A DNA stretch of 33,196 nt from the IMG/VR virus record IMGVR_UViG_3300042868_008267, positions 1-33,196 of that record; one strand, 5' to 3'. Both the position numbers and the translations under genes were made by a program. Origin of the DNA: a virus. Of the stretch, positions 1-7,980 are shown one piece after another; position 1 is the stretch's first letter; every line of letters starts with the position of its first letter. Under the pieces are notes generated by a model that made no database searches, had not been told where the DNA came from, and saw only the letters and a list, made by a program, of their open reading frames with translations.

Positions 1-93
1 GGCGCGACCCCGGAAAAAAGTGATGGAAAAACGCAGTTTTCTAGCGGGGAAAGGGTATTCCTGCCAAGCTGCCAAAACTAAATGATTTTTTAA
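1..93 (+). other. Left end: cos-side leader before terminase
   Basis: The leading GGCGCGACC repeats the right end of the window and is similar to the lambda left cohesive end. The region continues with an A-run (15-19), a short ATG frame at 23-85 (MEKRSFLAGKGYSCQAAKTK, no clear Shine-Dalgarno) and a T-rich stretch just before ATG 94. Terminase binding sites (cosB/cosQ equivalents) are expected near here, but no repeated R-site-like sequence could be pinned down by eye. Confidence 0.5.
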
Positions 94-774
94 ATGACGG
101 ACCGCCCAAAACTTTCAAATAAACAGATCGCCGAACATTTCGGGTTTACGACCGCGAGGGCGGCTGCGCTCATTCGCCAGGGTATGCCGGTGGAATCTTT
201 GGAGGCCGCGGAATCCTGGAGACACGCCAGATTATTGCGGGGCCAACGCGGCGGCGTCGAGCAGCGGGCGGCAATCGTCGTTAACCCGGACGACGTCTCG
301 CCCGATCTAGATTTCGAGGATACGGTCGTTAGACACCGCGAGCTTAAGGAGGCGGCCCGCCAAGCTTACATTGCGGCCCGCAACGCCGGTGATACCCAAG
401 CGCCCAAGCTGTATACGACGTACCAGTCCATCGTCCAAAGCTTGGTTAAACTGGAACGGGAATCCCTAGCCCGTAAGATCGAATCAAAGGAGCTGATTAA
501 GACGGGGGCAGCAATCGAGCGATTCGGCCGGGTTATCGCCGAGATTAAGGCCGATATGCTGGCATTTGCTAACGCGGTCGCCAACCAGGTTAACCCGGAT
601 AACCAAGGTAAGGCGTATAAGGTTATCGACGAAAAGGTTAACTCCCTCTTGGCTAAATGGGCTAATAGCGCCGAGACGGTGATCGAGGAAACCCTAGAGG
701 CCCAGGTTAGCGGGGAGCGCCCCGATTTCGATAATATGCCAATCGAGGAGGAAATGCCCCCGAATGAAAGCTAA
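94..774 (+). CDS. Terminase small subunit (Nu1-like)
   Basis: Probable DNA-recognition subunit of the packaging terminase, which would bind cos and recruit the large subunit. The 226-residue protein opens with a helix-turn-helix-like segment (residues about 8-30, around KQIAEHFGFTTARAAALIRQ), followed by charged helical sequence and an acidic C-terminus (residues about 205-226). This is the usual plan of Nu1-type small subunits. It is the first full gene after the presumed cos end and overlaps the terminase large subunit start by 11 bases, matching the lambda order. The ATG follows a T/A-rich stretch with no Shine-Dalgarno. The family call rests on the N-terminal HTH and position rather than on strong sequence recognition. 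Confidence 0.75.
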   Translation: MTDRPKLSNKQIAEHFGFTTARAAALIRQGMPVESLEAAESWRHARLLRGQRGGVEQRAAIVVNPDDVSPDLDFEDTVVRHRELKEAARQAYIAARNAGDTQAPKLYTTYQSIVQSLVKLERESLARKIESKELIKTGAAIERFGRVIAEIKADMLAFANAVANQVNPDNQGKAYKVIDEKVNSLLAKWANSAETVIEETLEAQVSGERPDFDNMPIEEEMPPNES

Positions 775-2596
775 CGGATTTGAGAGGGATTTAAGGCATA
801 TCCTGGCCCCGAACCCCTACCGGCGTCCGGTCGAATTCCTGGAGCGATTCCTTACCCGGATTCCCTATTCGGCCCGCGGTAACGGCGGGGGTTTCTCGAT
901 CTCGTCCGCGCCTTGGCTGCGGGAACCCCTGGAGGCCATATTCGACCCGGAGGTCCAGGAGATCGGGGTCCAGGCTGCGGTCCAGCTAGGCAAATCCCTT
1001 TTGATTGAGGGGGCGTCGTGCATTATCCCGGTAAACGATCCGGGGCCGACCCTTATCCTTACGGATATCGACCGTAACGCTAAAGATTACCTGGAGTCTC
1101 GTCTAACCAGGGTATGGAACGTATGCGAACCGACGCGGGCGCAGCTCCCCGCCGGTATCCCCAAGGAGGGGGTTATTAACTTTGCGTCGAACCCCTGTTG
1201 GGTCCTGGGGGCCAAAAACGATTCCAATTTGCACGGGCGCTCGATCCGATACCTATTCGGGGACGAGGTATGGCGTTGGGACGCCGGGGCTTTGGCACGG
1301 GCCGAGCGCCGCGTATCGGCGAATAAGGCCCGGAGTAAGGTCGTATTCGTTTCCCAGGCCGGACTAGACGGCGGGGAATGGGCTTTCTGGTGGTCCGGAA
1401 CCGATCAACGGGTTTGGACCTGGGTATGCCCAAGCTGCGGGACGGCGCAGGGGTACGAATGGGACCAAGTTATTTTCCCCAAGGAGGCCAAGAAATCGAC
1501 GGGTTGGGACCTTAACGCGGTAAAGAAAGGGACGACGTACCAATGCAAGGGGTGCAAGGTCCATTTCCCCGACCGGGTTTCGGTCCGTACCGATCTAAAT
1601 TTGACCGGGCGTTACGTCGCCCAAAACCCCGACGCCTCTCGCCGCGGTTACCATTGGAACGCCTTATGCGCCCAAGAGCTTGGTTTATCCTGGGGGGAGC
1701 TGGCGGTCGAATGTATCGAGAGTAAGCGCCATTATTCCGAGAATGGCGATAACAGTAAGCGCCGGGATTTCCTTATGCAGCGTTTGGCCCGGACGTATAA
1801 GGAGGAGGCCGACGAAATCCAGATCGGGGCCGCGGAGGGTAAGTATCAGCTCGGCGACGCCTGGGACGACGAGGGCGGGTTCGTTATGGGTAAGCCGCGG
1901 GTCGCCAAGGACATTACCGGCGATATGCGGGCCGCGCCGGATTTCGTCCGTATGCGGTTTATGGGTATCGATTTCCAGCAATCAGGCTTTTATTGGGTTG
2001 TACGATCTTTCTCCGGGGACGGTCGATCCCGTTTGGTAGGCTGCGGGTTTACCTTAACTCTGGGCGAGCTGGTCGATATCGCTAAAAAGAATGAGGTACA
2101 CCCCGCTAATGTGTTCCTGGATTCGGGTTATAAGCCGGACGACGCCCTTATGGCGTGCGCCGCGCACGGTTGGACGGCGACCCGCGGCGACCAACGTAAC
2201 GAATTCCCTTGGAAGATCAGGACGCCGATGGGGAATAAGGTCGAAATGCGGGCGTATTCGACGCCGGTGGTCGAGGCCGTTGGGCAAAAGCGATGCAAAC
2301 GGTTTTATTTCTCCAACCTCCGGACCAAGGATACCCTTTCGCTGCTTATCCGTAAGGGGTTGAATACCTATGCCTCGGACGCCCCGGAGGAATACCTTAA
2401 GCAAATGCAATCCGAGCGCCGCGAGGTTAAGACGGGGGGACGCCCGCTATGGGAGCAGATCGACCGGCGCCCGAACCATTTTTGGGATTGTGAGGTAATC
2501 ATTACCCTCCCCGCAATGGCCTGGCGATTGATTGGCAAGGCGGCGCAGCTGGCCGAGGAACCGACGCCGGAGGCCGAGGAGGCCCAGGAGGGTTGA
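764..2596 (+). CDS. Terminase large subunit, lambda gpA family
   Basis: ATP-driven packaging motor and cos-cutting nuclease. The 610-residue length is close to lambda gpA. Visible motifs are a Walker-A-like loop with VQLGKS (residues about 73-78), a Walker B YLFGDE (about 163-168), a zinc-binding pair CPSC and CKGC (about 222-225 and 261-264), and C-terminal RNase-H-type nuclease landmarks (a GIDF aspartate, a later LDSGYK segment and a final FWDCE). It follows the small subunit with an 11-base overlap. A GGAGG sequence lies about 12 bases before the ATG inside the upstream gene, one of the few Shine-Dalgarno-like sequences seen here. Confidence 0.95.
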   Translation: MKANGFERDLRHILAPNPYRRPVEFLERFLTRIPYSARGNGGGFSISSAPWLREPLEAIFDPEVQEIGVQAAVQLGKSLLIEGASCIIPVNDPGPTLILTDIDRNAKDYLESRLTRVWNVCEPTRAQLPAGIPKEGVINFASNPCWVLGAKNDSNLHGRSIRYLFGDEVWRWDAGALARAERRVSANKARSKVVFVSQAGLDGGEWAFWWSGTDQRVWTWVCPSCGTAQGYEWDQVIFPKEAKKSTGWDLNAVKKGTTYQCKGCKVHFPDRVSVRTDLNLTGRYVAQNPDASRRGYHWNALCAQELGLSWGELAVECIESKRHYSENGDNSKRRDFLMQRLARTYKEEADEIQIGAAEGKYQLGDAWDDEGGFVMGKPRVAKDITGDMRAAPDFVRMRFMGIDFQQSGFYWVVRSFSGDGRSRLVGCGFTLTLGELVDIAKKNEVHPANVFLDSGYKPDDALMACAAHGWTATRGDQRNEFPWKIRTPMGNKVEMRAYSTPVVEAVGQKRCKRFYFSNLRTKDTLSLLIRKGLNTYASDAPEEYLKQMQSERREVKTGGRPLWEQIDRRPNHFWDCEVIITLPAMAWRLIGKAAQLAEEPTPEAEEAQEG

Positions 2597-2718
2597 CACC
2601 GTGGACATTTCGGCCCCAGTCCGGTTGACAGATCGCAGAAACGAGGCAAATTTGGATTGCGCCTCTACCGTTCGGGCTTGTTCGCGGGGGTGGCATCGGT
2701 CCTCGTATCGCATAGGGT

Positions 2719-2738
2719 ACGGGGATCGCCCGTTTTTT
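2719..2738 (+). terminator. Short hairpin with T-run after terL
   Basis: ACGGG (2719-2723) can pair with CCCGT (2729-2733) around a five-base loop, and five more T residues follow to 2738. A second, longer imperfect stem (TCCTCGTAT at 2700-2708 with GTACGGGGA at 2717-2725, including G-T pairs) is an alternative fold. Together they could form an attenuator or terminator between packaging and head genes. The stem is short, so this is tentative. Confidence 0.4.
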
Positions 2739-2752
2739 GACTCCCGCGTTGG
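2737..2752 (+). repeat. Start-associated repeat, copy 1
   Basis: TTGACTCCCGCGTTGG. First of five copies of the exact 15-mer TTGACTCCCGCGTTG. It begins within the T-run of the preceding hairpin and ends four bases before the ATG of the gpW-like gene at 2756. No -10 box lies at sigma-70 spacing, and the motif is not complementary to the usual 16S anti-Shine-Dalgarno, so its role is unknown. Confidence 0.85.
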
Positions 2753-2755
2753 CAT

Positions 2756-3022
2756 ATGGCACGTCCGACGGGTTGTTTCCTTATTCTTTCCCAGGCCCGA
2801 ATCGAGGCCCTGGTCGATAAGGCATACGAAAACCTGGCGTCGGGCCGCGTTCTTATGAGTTATTCTGACTCCGGGACGAGCGTATCGAAAGATTGGCCCA
2901 TGACGGTTGAGCAGGTCCTGGTGGAGTGTCGCTATGCTCTACAGATTAAGGACCCCCAACAATATGGGGGTATCGACCGCGTCCGCGTCTATAACGGCCT
3001 TTGGAATTTCCGGGGCCTTTAA
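2756..3022 (+). CDS. gpW-like head-tail joining protein
   Basis: Likely neck protein that closes the filled head or joins the portal and tail. The 88-residue protein has the helix-strand-helix layout of the lambda gpW family: RIEALVDKAYENLASG, then a short strand region with VLMSYSDSGTSVS, then MTVEQVLVECRYALQ. gpW is typically about 68 residues, so this copy has extensions at both ends. Its position between terminase large subunit and portal is the lambda position. The ATG sits four bases after repeat copy 1. The only CATG found in the window lies in this gene at 2899-2902. An out-of-frame open stretch covers 2601-2858 but is treated as a shadow. Confidence 0.7.
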   Translation: MARPTGCFLILSQARIEALVDKAYENLASGRVLMSYSDSGTSVSKDWPMTVEQVLVECRYALQIKDPQQYGGIDRVRVYNGLWNFRGL

Positions 3023-3030
3023 TTTGATCT

Positions 3031-4617
3031 ATGGCCCCCCAAAAGCAGGAATCCCTAAAGAAAAAGGTCCGCAAGGCGGTCCGCGACGTTAAGGAGCTTG
3101 CCAAGCGCAAGGGCCTAAAGGCCAAGGCGTTTTCCGGCGGCGGCGGGGGATCGGGTATCTTTTCCCAGTTTGAGGGGGCCAAGTATAGCAATAAACGCCA
3201 ATGGGTTAATACTCCCTGGCCCGCCGACCAGAAACGGGTAATGACGTCGTTTGACCGCCAGGAGCTGACGCGGAAAATGCGTTGGTTGGCGGTTAATGCC
3301 GGTTTGGTCCGGCAACTTATCGCTGATATGGCGATGTATGCGATTGGGCCTGGTATCCGCGCCCAGGCCGCAACCGGGGACGCCAAGATCGACGAGCTTT
3401 ACGACGCCTATTTTTTCGATTGGGCGAACAAACCCTGCGAAATCACCGGGCGCTTTAATTTTTGGGAAGCGCAGGCGCTAATGAGCCGCCGGGTCGATAT
3501 CGACGGCGAGATATTTATCCTTAAGACGTATAGCTCGTCCGGCGCTCCCCTTCTCCAGCTTATCGAATCCCACCGCGTTGGGGCCTCCTCGACGGCCCAG
3601 GGCCAGGTTGATGGGGTTTACGACGGGATAATTTTTAATAAATTCGGGGCCGTGGTCGGGTATAATGTTATCCGATCCGACGGTACGAACCGGAATGTTT
3701 CGGCCAATTCGATCCTCCACGTTTACCACCCCGAAAGCGCCTCCGGCGCACGGGCTTACAGTCCGCTACAACATAGTATCAATAATTTGATTGATATTCT
3801 GGAGGTCCTATCCCTCGAAAAGGTTGCGATGAAAGTACAGGCCGACGTGGTCCGTACGATCACCCGCGAAAACCCGCAATTCGACGGGTCCTCCGCGGAT
3901 TTCGAGGCATTCGGTATGCGTCCCCAGGATTACCCTAACCAGGTTTACCAGAATCCGGAGGAGGTCGGCGCATTTATTGGCGGCAAAACCGTTGCCTTGG
4001 CCCCCGGCGAGGACCTGAAAATGGTCGAATCAAACCGCCCCGGTCCTAATACGGTGGCGGCCATTGAATATCTCGAAAAGGATAGCTGCGCCGGGTTCCT
4101 CCCTTGGGCATTTTCGGGCGATCCCACTAAATCGGGGGGCAGCGCAACCCGCCTGGTCGTCGCTAAAACCGAGCGCACGGTGAATTCCCGTCAGGATATG
4201 CTTGTCCATAGGGCGCTTAATCCAATTTATGGTTATGTGATCGGTACGGCCATTGCCCGCGGCGAGCTTCCGGCAAACGATAATTGGACAAAGGTTAACT
4301 GGGTAACGCCCCGCCGTATCTCGGTGGACGCGGGCCGCGAGGCCGCCGCGAACCTGGCCGACATTACGACCGGCCTTAAGACCCTCTCGGACCATTACGC
4401 CGAGCTTGGGATGGACTACCGCCAGGAGGTCCGACGCCGAGCTGCCGACGCCAAGCTTATTAACGATACCGCGGACGAATTCGGCGTACCCCCGTCGTCG
4501 ATCTTTGCCCCGGCCAATACTCCCCTTGCCGACATTAACCAGGCCGCCGCCTCCGGTGGTAAGCCCGGCCCCGGCGCAACCGATTTCCAACCCCTTTTTG
4601 AAGGGGAACCCTCCTAA
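3031..4617 (+). CDS. Portal protein, lambda gpB family
   Basis: Dodecameric portal ring at the unique head vertex, the channel for DNA packaging and exit. The 528 residues match lambda-family portals. A basic N-terminus (KKKVRKAVRDVKELAKRKG) precedes the conserved core with RKMRWLAVNAGLVRQLI and a GPGIR segment, a ring-forming middle around HVYHPESASGARAYSPL (residues about 230-245), and WVTPRR near residue 430. It lies between the gpW-like connector and the prohead protease as in lambda. The start ATG has the TATG context and no Shine-Dalgarno. Confidence 0.92.
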   Translation: MAPQKQESLKKKVRKAVRDVKELAKRKGLKAKAFSGGGGGSGIFSQFEGAKYSNKRQWVNTPWPADQKRVMTSFDRQELTRKMRWLAVNAGLVRQLIADMAMYAIGPGIRAQAATGDAKIDELYDAYFFDWANKPCEITGRFNFWEAQALMSRRVDIDGEIFILKTYSSSGAPLLQLIESHRVGASSTAQGQVDGVYDGIIFNKFGAVVGYNVIRSDGTNRNVSANSILHVYHPESASGARAYSPLQHSINNLIDILEVLSLEKVAMKVQADVVRTITRENPQFDGSSADFEAFGMRPQDYPNQVYQNPEEVGAFIGGKTVALAPGEDLKMVESNRPGPNTVAAIEYLEKDSCAGFLPWAFSGDPTKSGGSATRLVVAKTERTVNSRQDMLVHRALNPIYGYVIGTAIARGELPANDNWTKVNWVTPRRISVDAGREAAANLADITTGLKTLSDHYAELGMDYRQEVRRRAADAKLINDTADEFGVPPSSIFAPANTPLADINQAAASGGKPGPGATDFQPLFEGEPS

Positions 4618-4628
4618 TTCCTACTTTT

Positions 4629-6080
4629 ATGCGTAATCTCTCAAACGATATCCGGGCCAATCGCCCCGTCCTTATCCAACCGACCATTGCCAAGGCATTC
4701 CTTGAGCGATGCGCCGACATTAAGCTCCCCCTGGGGGCCAAGGCGTCCGATATGTCGGATATGCTGGCCGCGATCTTTGGCGCTAAATCGGCGCTCGAAA
4801 AATTCCCGCCCTTTGCGATTGTCCCCATTAAGGGGGTTATCGGTCGTAACCTTTCCGACCTGGAGGCTGCTTGCGGCGCTTGCGATCTGGAGGCCGTGGA
4901 GGAAATGCTGGAGGACGCGGAACGGGACCCCTCGATTACGACCATTATCCTGGACGTCGATTCCCCCGGCGGGTCCGCGGTCGGCGTGCCGGAGCTTGCC
5001 AAACGGGTCCGCGAATGCGGTAAGCGCACGGTTTCCTTTACCTCCGGCGATTGCTGCTCGGCGGCCTATTGGATTGCTTCCCAGGCGTCGGAATTCTACG
5101 CAACCCCCTCGTCCACCGTGGCAAACGTCGGTTGTTATATCGTGTTTAACGATATGTCGGCGGCCTATGCCCAGGAGGGCGTCGCGGTTGACGTTATCCG
5201 ATCCGGCAATCTGAAGGGCGCAGGAACGCCGGGGACCTCCCTGTCCAAGGAGCAGCGGGACGATCTCTTGGCCGGTGTCCTGGAGATTGCCGATAACTTT
5301 AAGGCCGACGTTAAGCTCGTCCGCGAATTCGTCCAGGACGCGGATATGGCGGGCCAATGCTTCTCCGGGACCAAGGCCGCCGAAAAGGGTTTCGTTACCG
5401 CCCTAACCAATGGTTTCGACGAGCTTATGCAAAGCCTGGACGCCGAGGTCGCGGCGCAGATCGAGGCCGACGAGGCAAACGACGCCCGCGCCAATGTCGG
5501 CGGCGAGGCCGAGGAATCCGACGAGGACGAGGGTATGGGCCGTATGGCTGCCGCCCGCGCCCTTAAGGGTATCCCTGGCGGTATCCGCGCCCTTATGGCA
5601 AAGGCCGAGAAATCCCCGGACGAGGAGGAAAAGGACGGTTCCGAACCGATGCCCAAGAAGGGAAAGAAGTACGGTAAGGCCAATTCCGACGAGGAGGACG
5701 ACGAGGACGAAACCCCGTCCGATCCCATTACCGACGACGACGAGGAAAAGGATAAGCCGGAATCCCAGGACGACGAGGAAAAGCCCGAATCCGAGGAGGA
5801 TAAGGACGAACCCAAGGCCGAGGACGAGGAGGAGGACGCCGATCAGCAGCCCGAATCCGAGGACGAGGAAAAGGAACCCAAGGCCGAGGATAAGGACGAG
5901 GAAAAGCCCGAATCCGAGGACGAGGACGATAAGGAACCCAAGGCCGAGGACCAGGATAAGGACGACGCCGACGCCAAGGAAAAGGCCGAGGAGGAATCCG
6001 ATACCGGGGATAAGGCCGTCGAAACCGACGAGGAGCCGGAAAAGAAGGGCGTTCGCAACCGATCCCGCGGCCTCGCTTGA
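4629..6080 (+). CDS. Prohead protease (S49/SppA family) with acidic tail
   Basis: Head maturation protease of the lambda gpC type. The SppA/ClpP fold covers residues about 60-275. It shows DVDSPGGSAVGVPELAKRV (about 109-127), the likely nucleophile Ser144 in CCSAAYWIAS and the likely catalytic Lys196 in GNLKGAGTPG. From about residue 330 to 475 the chain becomes extremely acidic and repetitive (cycles of KPESED and EPKAED), unlike most S49 prohead proteases. In lambda the C-terminal part of gpC overlaps the Nu3 scaffold; here the acidic tail may play a comparable scaffold or capsid-binding role (inference). The TGA stop lies inside repeat copy 2. Confidence 0.9.
   Translation: MRNLSNDIRANRPVLIQPTIAKAFLERCADIKLPLGAKASDMSDMLAAIFGAKSALEKFPPFAIVPIKGVIGRNLSDLEAACGACDLEAVEEMLEDAERDPSITTIILDVDSPGGSAVGVPELAKRVRECGKRTVSFTSGDCCSAAYWIASQASEFYATPSSTVANVGCYIVFNDMSAAYAQEGVAVDVIRSGNLKGAGTPGTSLSKEQRDDLLAGVLEIADNFKADVKLVREFVQDADMAGQCFSGTKAAEKGFVTALTNGFDELMQSLDAEVAAQIEADEANDARANVGGEAEESDEDEGMGRMAAARALKGIPGGIRALMAKAEKSPDEEEKDGSEPMPKKGKKYGKANSDEEDDEDETPSDPITDDDEEKDKPESQDDEEKPESEEDKDEPKAEDEEEDADQQPESEDEEKEPKAEDKDEEKPESEDEDDKEPKAEDQDKDDADAKEKAEEESDTGDKAVETDEEPEKKGVRNRSRGLA
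5680..6050 (+). repeat. Acidic low-complexity coding repeat
   Basis: GA-rich imperfect tandem repeats inside the protease gene encode Asp/Glu/Lys/Pro/Ser tracts. Units such as CCCGAATCCGAGGA and CCCAAGGCCGAGGA recur with small changes. All three forward frames, and much of the minus strand, stay open through the repeat as a composition effect, so long overlapping ORFs here are not evidence of extra genes. The region is prone to slippage and length variation. Confidence 0.8.
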
Positions 6081-6092
6081 CTCCCGCGTTGG
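6077..6092 (+). repeat. Start-associated repeat, copy 2
   Basis: TTGACTCCCGCGTTGG. The TGA within the motif is the stop codon of the protease gene, and the next start (6109) lies 17 bases beyond the 15-mer. Here the motif carries a gene stop, while copies 1, 3 and 5 are fully intergenic, which argues that the base sequence itself is being conserved. Confidence 0.85.
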
Positions 6093-6108
6093 ACTAATTC
6101 GTAACCGT

Positions 6109-6570
6109 ATGACCCTTGAACAATCCCTTAAGGCCCTAAAGGCCGCATTCGGCGCTAAATCTACCGAGGCCGAATCTGCGTCCAAGGAGCTTTCGGCGGC
6201 CAAGGCCAAGGTTAGCGCCCAGGCTGCGGAAATTTCCGATCTCTCGGAAAAGCTTGCCGCCGTCGCCGGTGTCGTCGCCGAACGGGAAACCCTGGCCGCC
6301 AAGGTCGAGGAGCTTACCAAGGCGCTTGCCGCGGCTAACGAGCTTAAGGCCCAGGCCGTCTCGCAGATCGAAACCGTCGGCAAGGTCGCTGCCAAGATTG
6401 CCTCGTCGGTCGGCGTTGCCCCCGCGGAAATCTCCCCCGCCGATAACGTCGTCGCCAAGAGTAACGACGAAATTTGGTCCGAATATTGCGGCATCGCAAA
6501 TCCGGCCGAAAAGGTCGCCTTTTACAATAAGCACCGGGCCGCCATCGTGGCGCACCTGGGCATTAAGTAA
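6109..6570 (+). CDS. Coiled-coil head protein, scaffold candidate
   Basis: A 153-residue, Ala/Glu/Lys-rich protein. Residues about 1-95 form a long predicted coiled coil (for example LEQSLKALKAAFGAKSTEAE and VEELTKALAAANELKAQAV), followed by a small C-terminal domain containing NDEIWSEYCGIANPAEKVAF. A helical coil between protease and capsid genes is the usual place and shape of a scaffolding protein, so that role is inferred. The frame is open far upstream only because of the acidic repeat; ATG 6109 is chosen because it follows the protease stop and repeat copy 2. It could instead be a head decoration or accessory protein. Confidence 0.6.
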   Translation: MTLEQSLKALKAAFGAKSTEAESASKELSAAKAKVSAQAAEISDLSEKLAAVAGVVAERETLAAKVEELTKALAAANELKAQAVSQIETVGKVAAKIASSVGVAPAEISPADNVVAKSNDEIWSEYCGIANPAEKVAFYNKHRAAIVAHLGIK

Positions 6571-6601
6571 CCCTTTCCCCCTAATCTCACCCTAAACTCA
6601 T

Positions 6602-7519
6602 ATGTCCAACTCCGTCCTTAATCAGGGTTTGGCCCCCCAGTTTGTCGCCGCCGAAACGCTGCGTACCCTGGTCCCGGTCCTCGCCCCTCTCAATAAGATC
6701 GTCACGACCGATTTCAGCGCCTACGTCGCCGAAAAAGGCCAGGTCGTCCATACCCGTTACGCCGACGCCTTTACGGCCTCGACGTACAACCGCGCTACCG
6801 GTTTCGTCGCCGAGGACGCCGTCTCTAACGACGTTGCGATCACTCTCTCGGACCATAACTACGTTATGACGTCGTTTACCGATACCGAGGTCGCCACGAT
6901 CTCCCTCGATATGCTGCGCCGCGTGTTTATCGCCCCGATGGCTAACGCCACGGTCACCAGCATTTTCGACGGCGTGATCGGCCAGACGACCGCGGCCGCC
7001 TACCCTGGTACGCCCTTCTATTCCGGTACCAAAGCCAATTTCAACCGCCTCGCGGTTGCCGGTGGCGCTACCAATATGACCAAGGCGAACCTCCCGTTTG
7101 CCGACCGTTCCCTGCTCCTTACCCCCGACGCATTCGGCCAGCTCCTCCAGGACCCTTCCGTTGCCCAGTATCTCTCCATCGGTGATACCTCGGTTATCCG
7201 CGACGGTAAGGTCGGTCGCCTCCACGGTATCGACATTTACGAGGTTAATACCTGGAGCGCCGCCCCCGTTGGTGAGCACCTTAACGGTATCGCCTCCTGC
7301 CGCGAGGGCCACGTGATCGTTACCCGCGTCCCGGCTGCCCCGACCACCGGCGGTGGCGAGCAGCTCACCGTCCAGGACCCGGATTCCGGTTTCGCCTTCT
7401 CCCTGCGTAGCTGGTACGATTGGACCAAGGGCCTGTCGAATATCTCGGCCTCCTGGATTATCGGCCAGTCCGTTGGTAACCCCAACGCCGCCCTCCGCGT
7501 CGTTATCTCGGACCTCTAA
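6602..7519 (+). CDS. Major capsid protein (HK97-fold type)
   Basis: A 305-residue protein placed directly after the protease and scaffold genes and followed by a strong terminator, as expected for the most abundant head protein. The sequence has typical coat features: an N-terminal segment with AETLRTLVPVLAPLNKIV, a hydrophobic and Gly/Ala-rich middle, LLLTPDAFGQLLQDP, GRLHGIDIYEVN near residues 203-214, and a C-terminus with DPDSGFAFSLRSWYDW. It looks closest to P22-coat-like/HK97-fold proteins that accept Dam- or protease-dependent maturation poorly resolved by eye, so the subfamily is left open. The leader is pyrimidine-rich with a TATG start. Confidence 0.85.
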   Translation: MSNSVLNQGLAPQFVAAETLRTLVPVLAPLNKIVTTDFSAYVAEKGQVVHTRYADAFTASTYNRATGFVAEDAVSNDVAITLSDHNYVMTSFTDTEVATISLDMLRRVFIAPMANATVTSIFDGVIGQTTAAAYPGTPFYSGTKANFNRLAVAGGATNMTKANLPFADRSLLLTPDAFGQLLQDPSVAQYLSIGDTSVIRDGKVGRLHGIDIYEVNTWSAAPVGEHLNGIASCREGHVIVTRVPAAPTTGGGEQLTVQDPDSGFAFSLRSWYDWTKGLSNISASWIIGQSVGNPNAALRVVISDL

Positions 7520-7547
7520 AGCTCATCTGCCAAGCGCAGAAGGAGTT

Positions 7548-7577
7548 AAGGCCCCCTTTCGAGGGGGTCTTTTTTTT
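7548..7577 (+). terminator. Strong intrinsic terminator after capsid gene
   Basis: AAGGCCCCCT (7548-7557) pairs with AGGGGGTCTT (7562-7571) around a TTCG tetraloop (7558-7561), including one G-T pair, and runs into eight T residues ending at 7577. This is the clearest rho-independent terminator in the window. It lies 28 bases after the capsid gene stop and should limit read-through from the head operon into the connector genes. Confidence 0.88.
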
Positions 7578-7604
7578 GGGTAGGGTCGTAAACCCCTCCC
7601 GGTG

Positions 7605-7621
7605 GCCCGTGGCGGGCTTTT
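7605..7621 (+). terminator. Second small hairpin with T4 before connector genes
   Basis: GCCCG (7605-7609) pairs with CGGGC (7613-7617) around TGG, followed by TTTT (7618-7621). The last two T residues are also the first two bases of repeat copy 3. It may be a back-up terminator or part of the control element itself. Confidence 0.45.
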
Positions 7622-7635
7622 GACTCCCGCGTTGC
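7620..7635 (+). repeat. Start-associated repeat, copy 3
   Basis: TTGACTCCCGCGTTGC; identical to the other copies over the first 15 bases. It follows the capsid terminator and a second hairpin and ends a few bases before ATG 7639. Since transcription should largely stop upstream, some form of new initiation or antitermination is needed here, which makes this copy the best argument for a transcriptional role. Confidence 0.85.
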
Positions 7636-7638
7636 CAT

Positions 7639-7980
7639 ATGGGCCTTTACGACGCCGAATGGGCCGCCGACGCGGCCTCAATCCTTGCGGAAATCCCCAA
7701 GGCCGTAACCGTCCGTCGCGGATCGGGCGCTGCGACCGCCTTTAACGTCCTAATGGGGCCGCCGATGGTCCAGCAAAACCTCGAAACCGGGGGTTTCCTT
7801 AATACAACCGCGTTCGACGTTAAGTTTTTAAAGGCCGACGCCGATCTCCATCCTGGGGTAATCGTATACGGTAACCTGGTGAGCTATAACGGCCTTAATT
7901 ACCGAATCGTCGCTATTAACGACCGCCCCCCGTCGGCCTGGGTTATCGTCCGCGTCGAGGGCGCAGCGGGTCCGGCATAA
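7639..7980 (+). CDS. Head-tail connector protein, putative
   Basis: A 113-residue protein with no motif I recognise with certainty. It has an N-terminal helical part (WAADAASILAEIPKAVTVRR), then a strand-rich part with VLMGPPMVQQNLETG and a C-terminal stretch around GVIVYGNLVSYNGLNYRIVAI. This small beta-barrel-like pattern is common in head-completion or stopper proteins encoded just after the capsid gene. It is the first gene after the capsid terminator and repeat copy 3, and its TAA overlaps the next ATG (TAATG). The functional name is by position and shape only. Confidence 0.5.
   Translation: MGLYDAEWAADAASILAEIPKAVTVRRGSGAATAFNVLMGPPMVQQNLETGGFLNTTAFDVKFLKADADLHPGVIVYGNLVSYNGLNYRIVAINDRPPSAWVIVRVEGAAGPA

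Noticed and set aside
23-85. Small ORF MEKRSFLAGKGYSCQAAKTK as an independent gene
   Set aside because: Only 20 residues with no start signal; reported only as part of the possible frame across the joined ends.
2625-2653. TTGACA with 17-base spacer and AAATTT as a sigma-70 promoter
   Set aside because: The -10 match is poor and a hairpin with T-run follows within 70 bases; too weak to list as a promoter.
2737-2765. The 15-mer repeats as ordinary sigma-70 promoters
   Set aside because: At all checked copies the bases 15-19 downstream of TTGACT show no TATAAT-like box and often fall in the next gene.
2601-2858. Open GTG frame through the terL-gpW gap and repeat copy 1
   Set aside because: It overlaps the gpW-like gene out of frame, is rich in Arg/Ser/Trp, shows no fold pattern and has poor codon use for this genome; a shadow of GC-rich sequence.
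5410-6108. In-frame upstream extension of the scaffold candidate through the acidic repeat
   Set aside because: The extension encodes Pro/Arg/Thr-rich sequence caused by the repeat being open in every frame; the start at 6109 follows a stop and repeat copy 2.
5403-6494. 363-residue minus-strand ORF
   Set aside because: Leu/Gly/Val-rich low-complexity antisense of the acidic repeat; no other gene lies on the minus strand.
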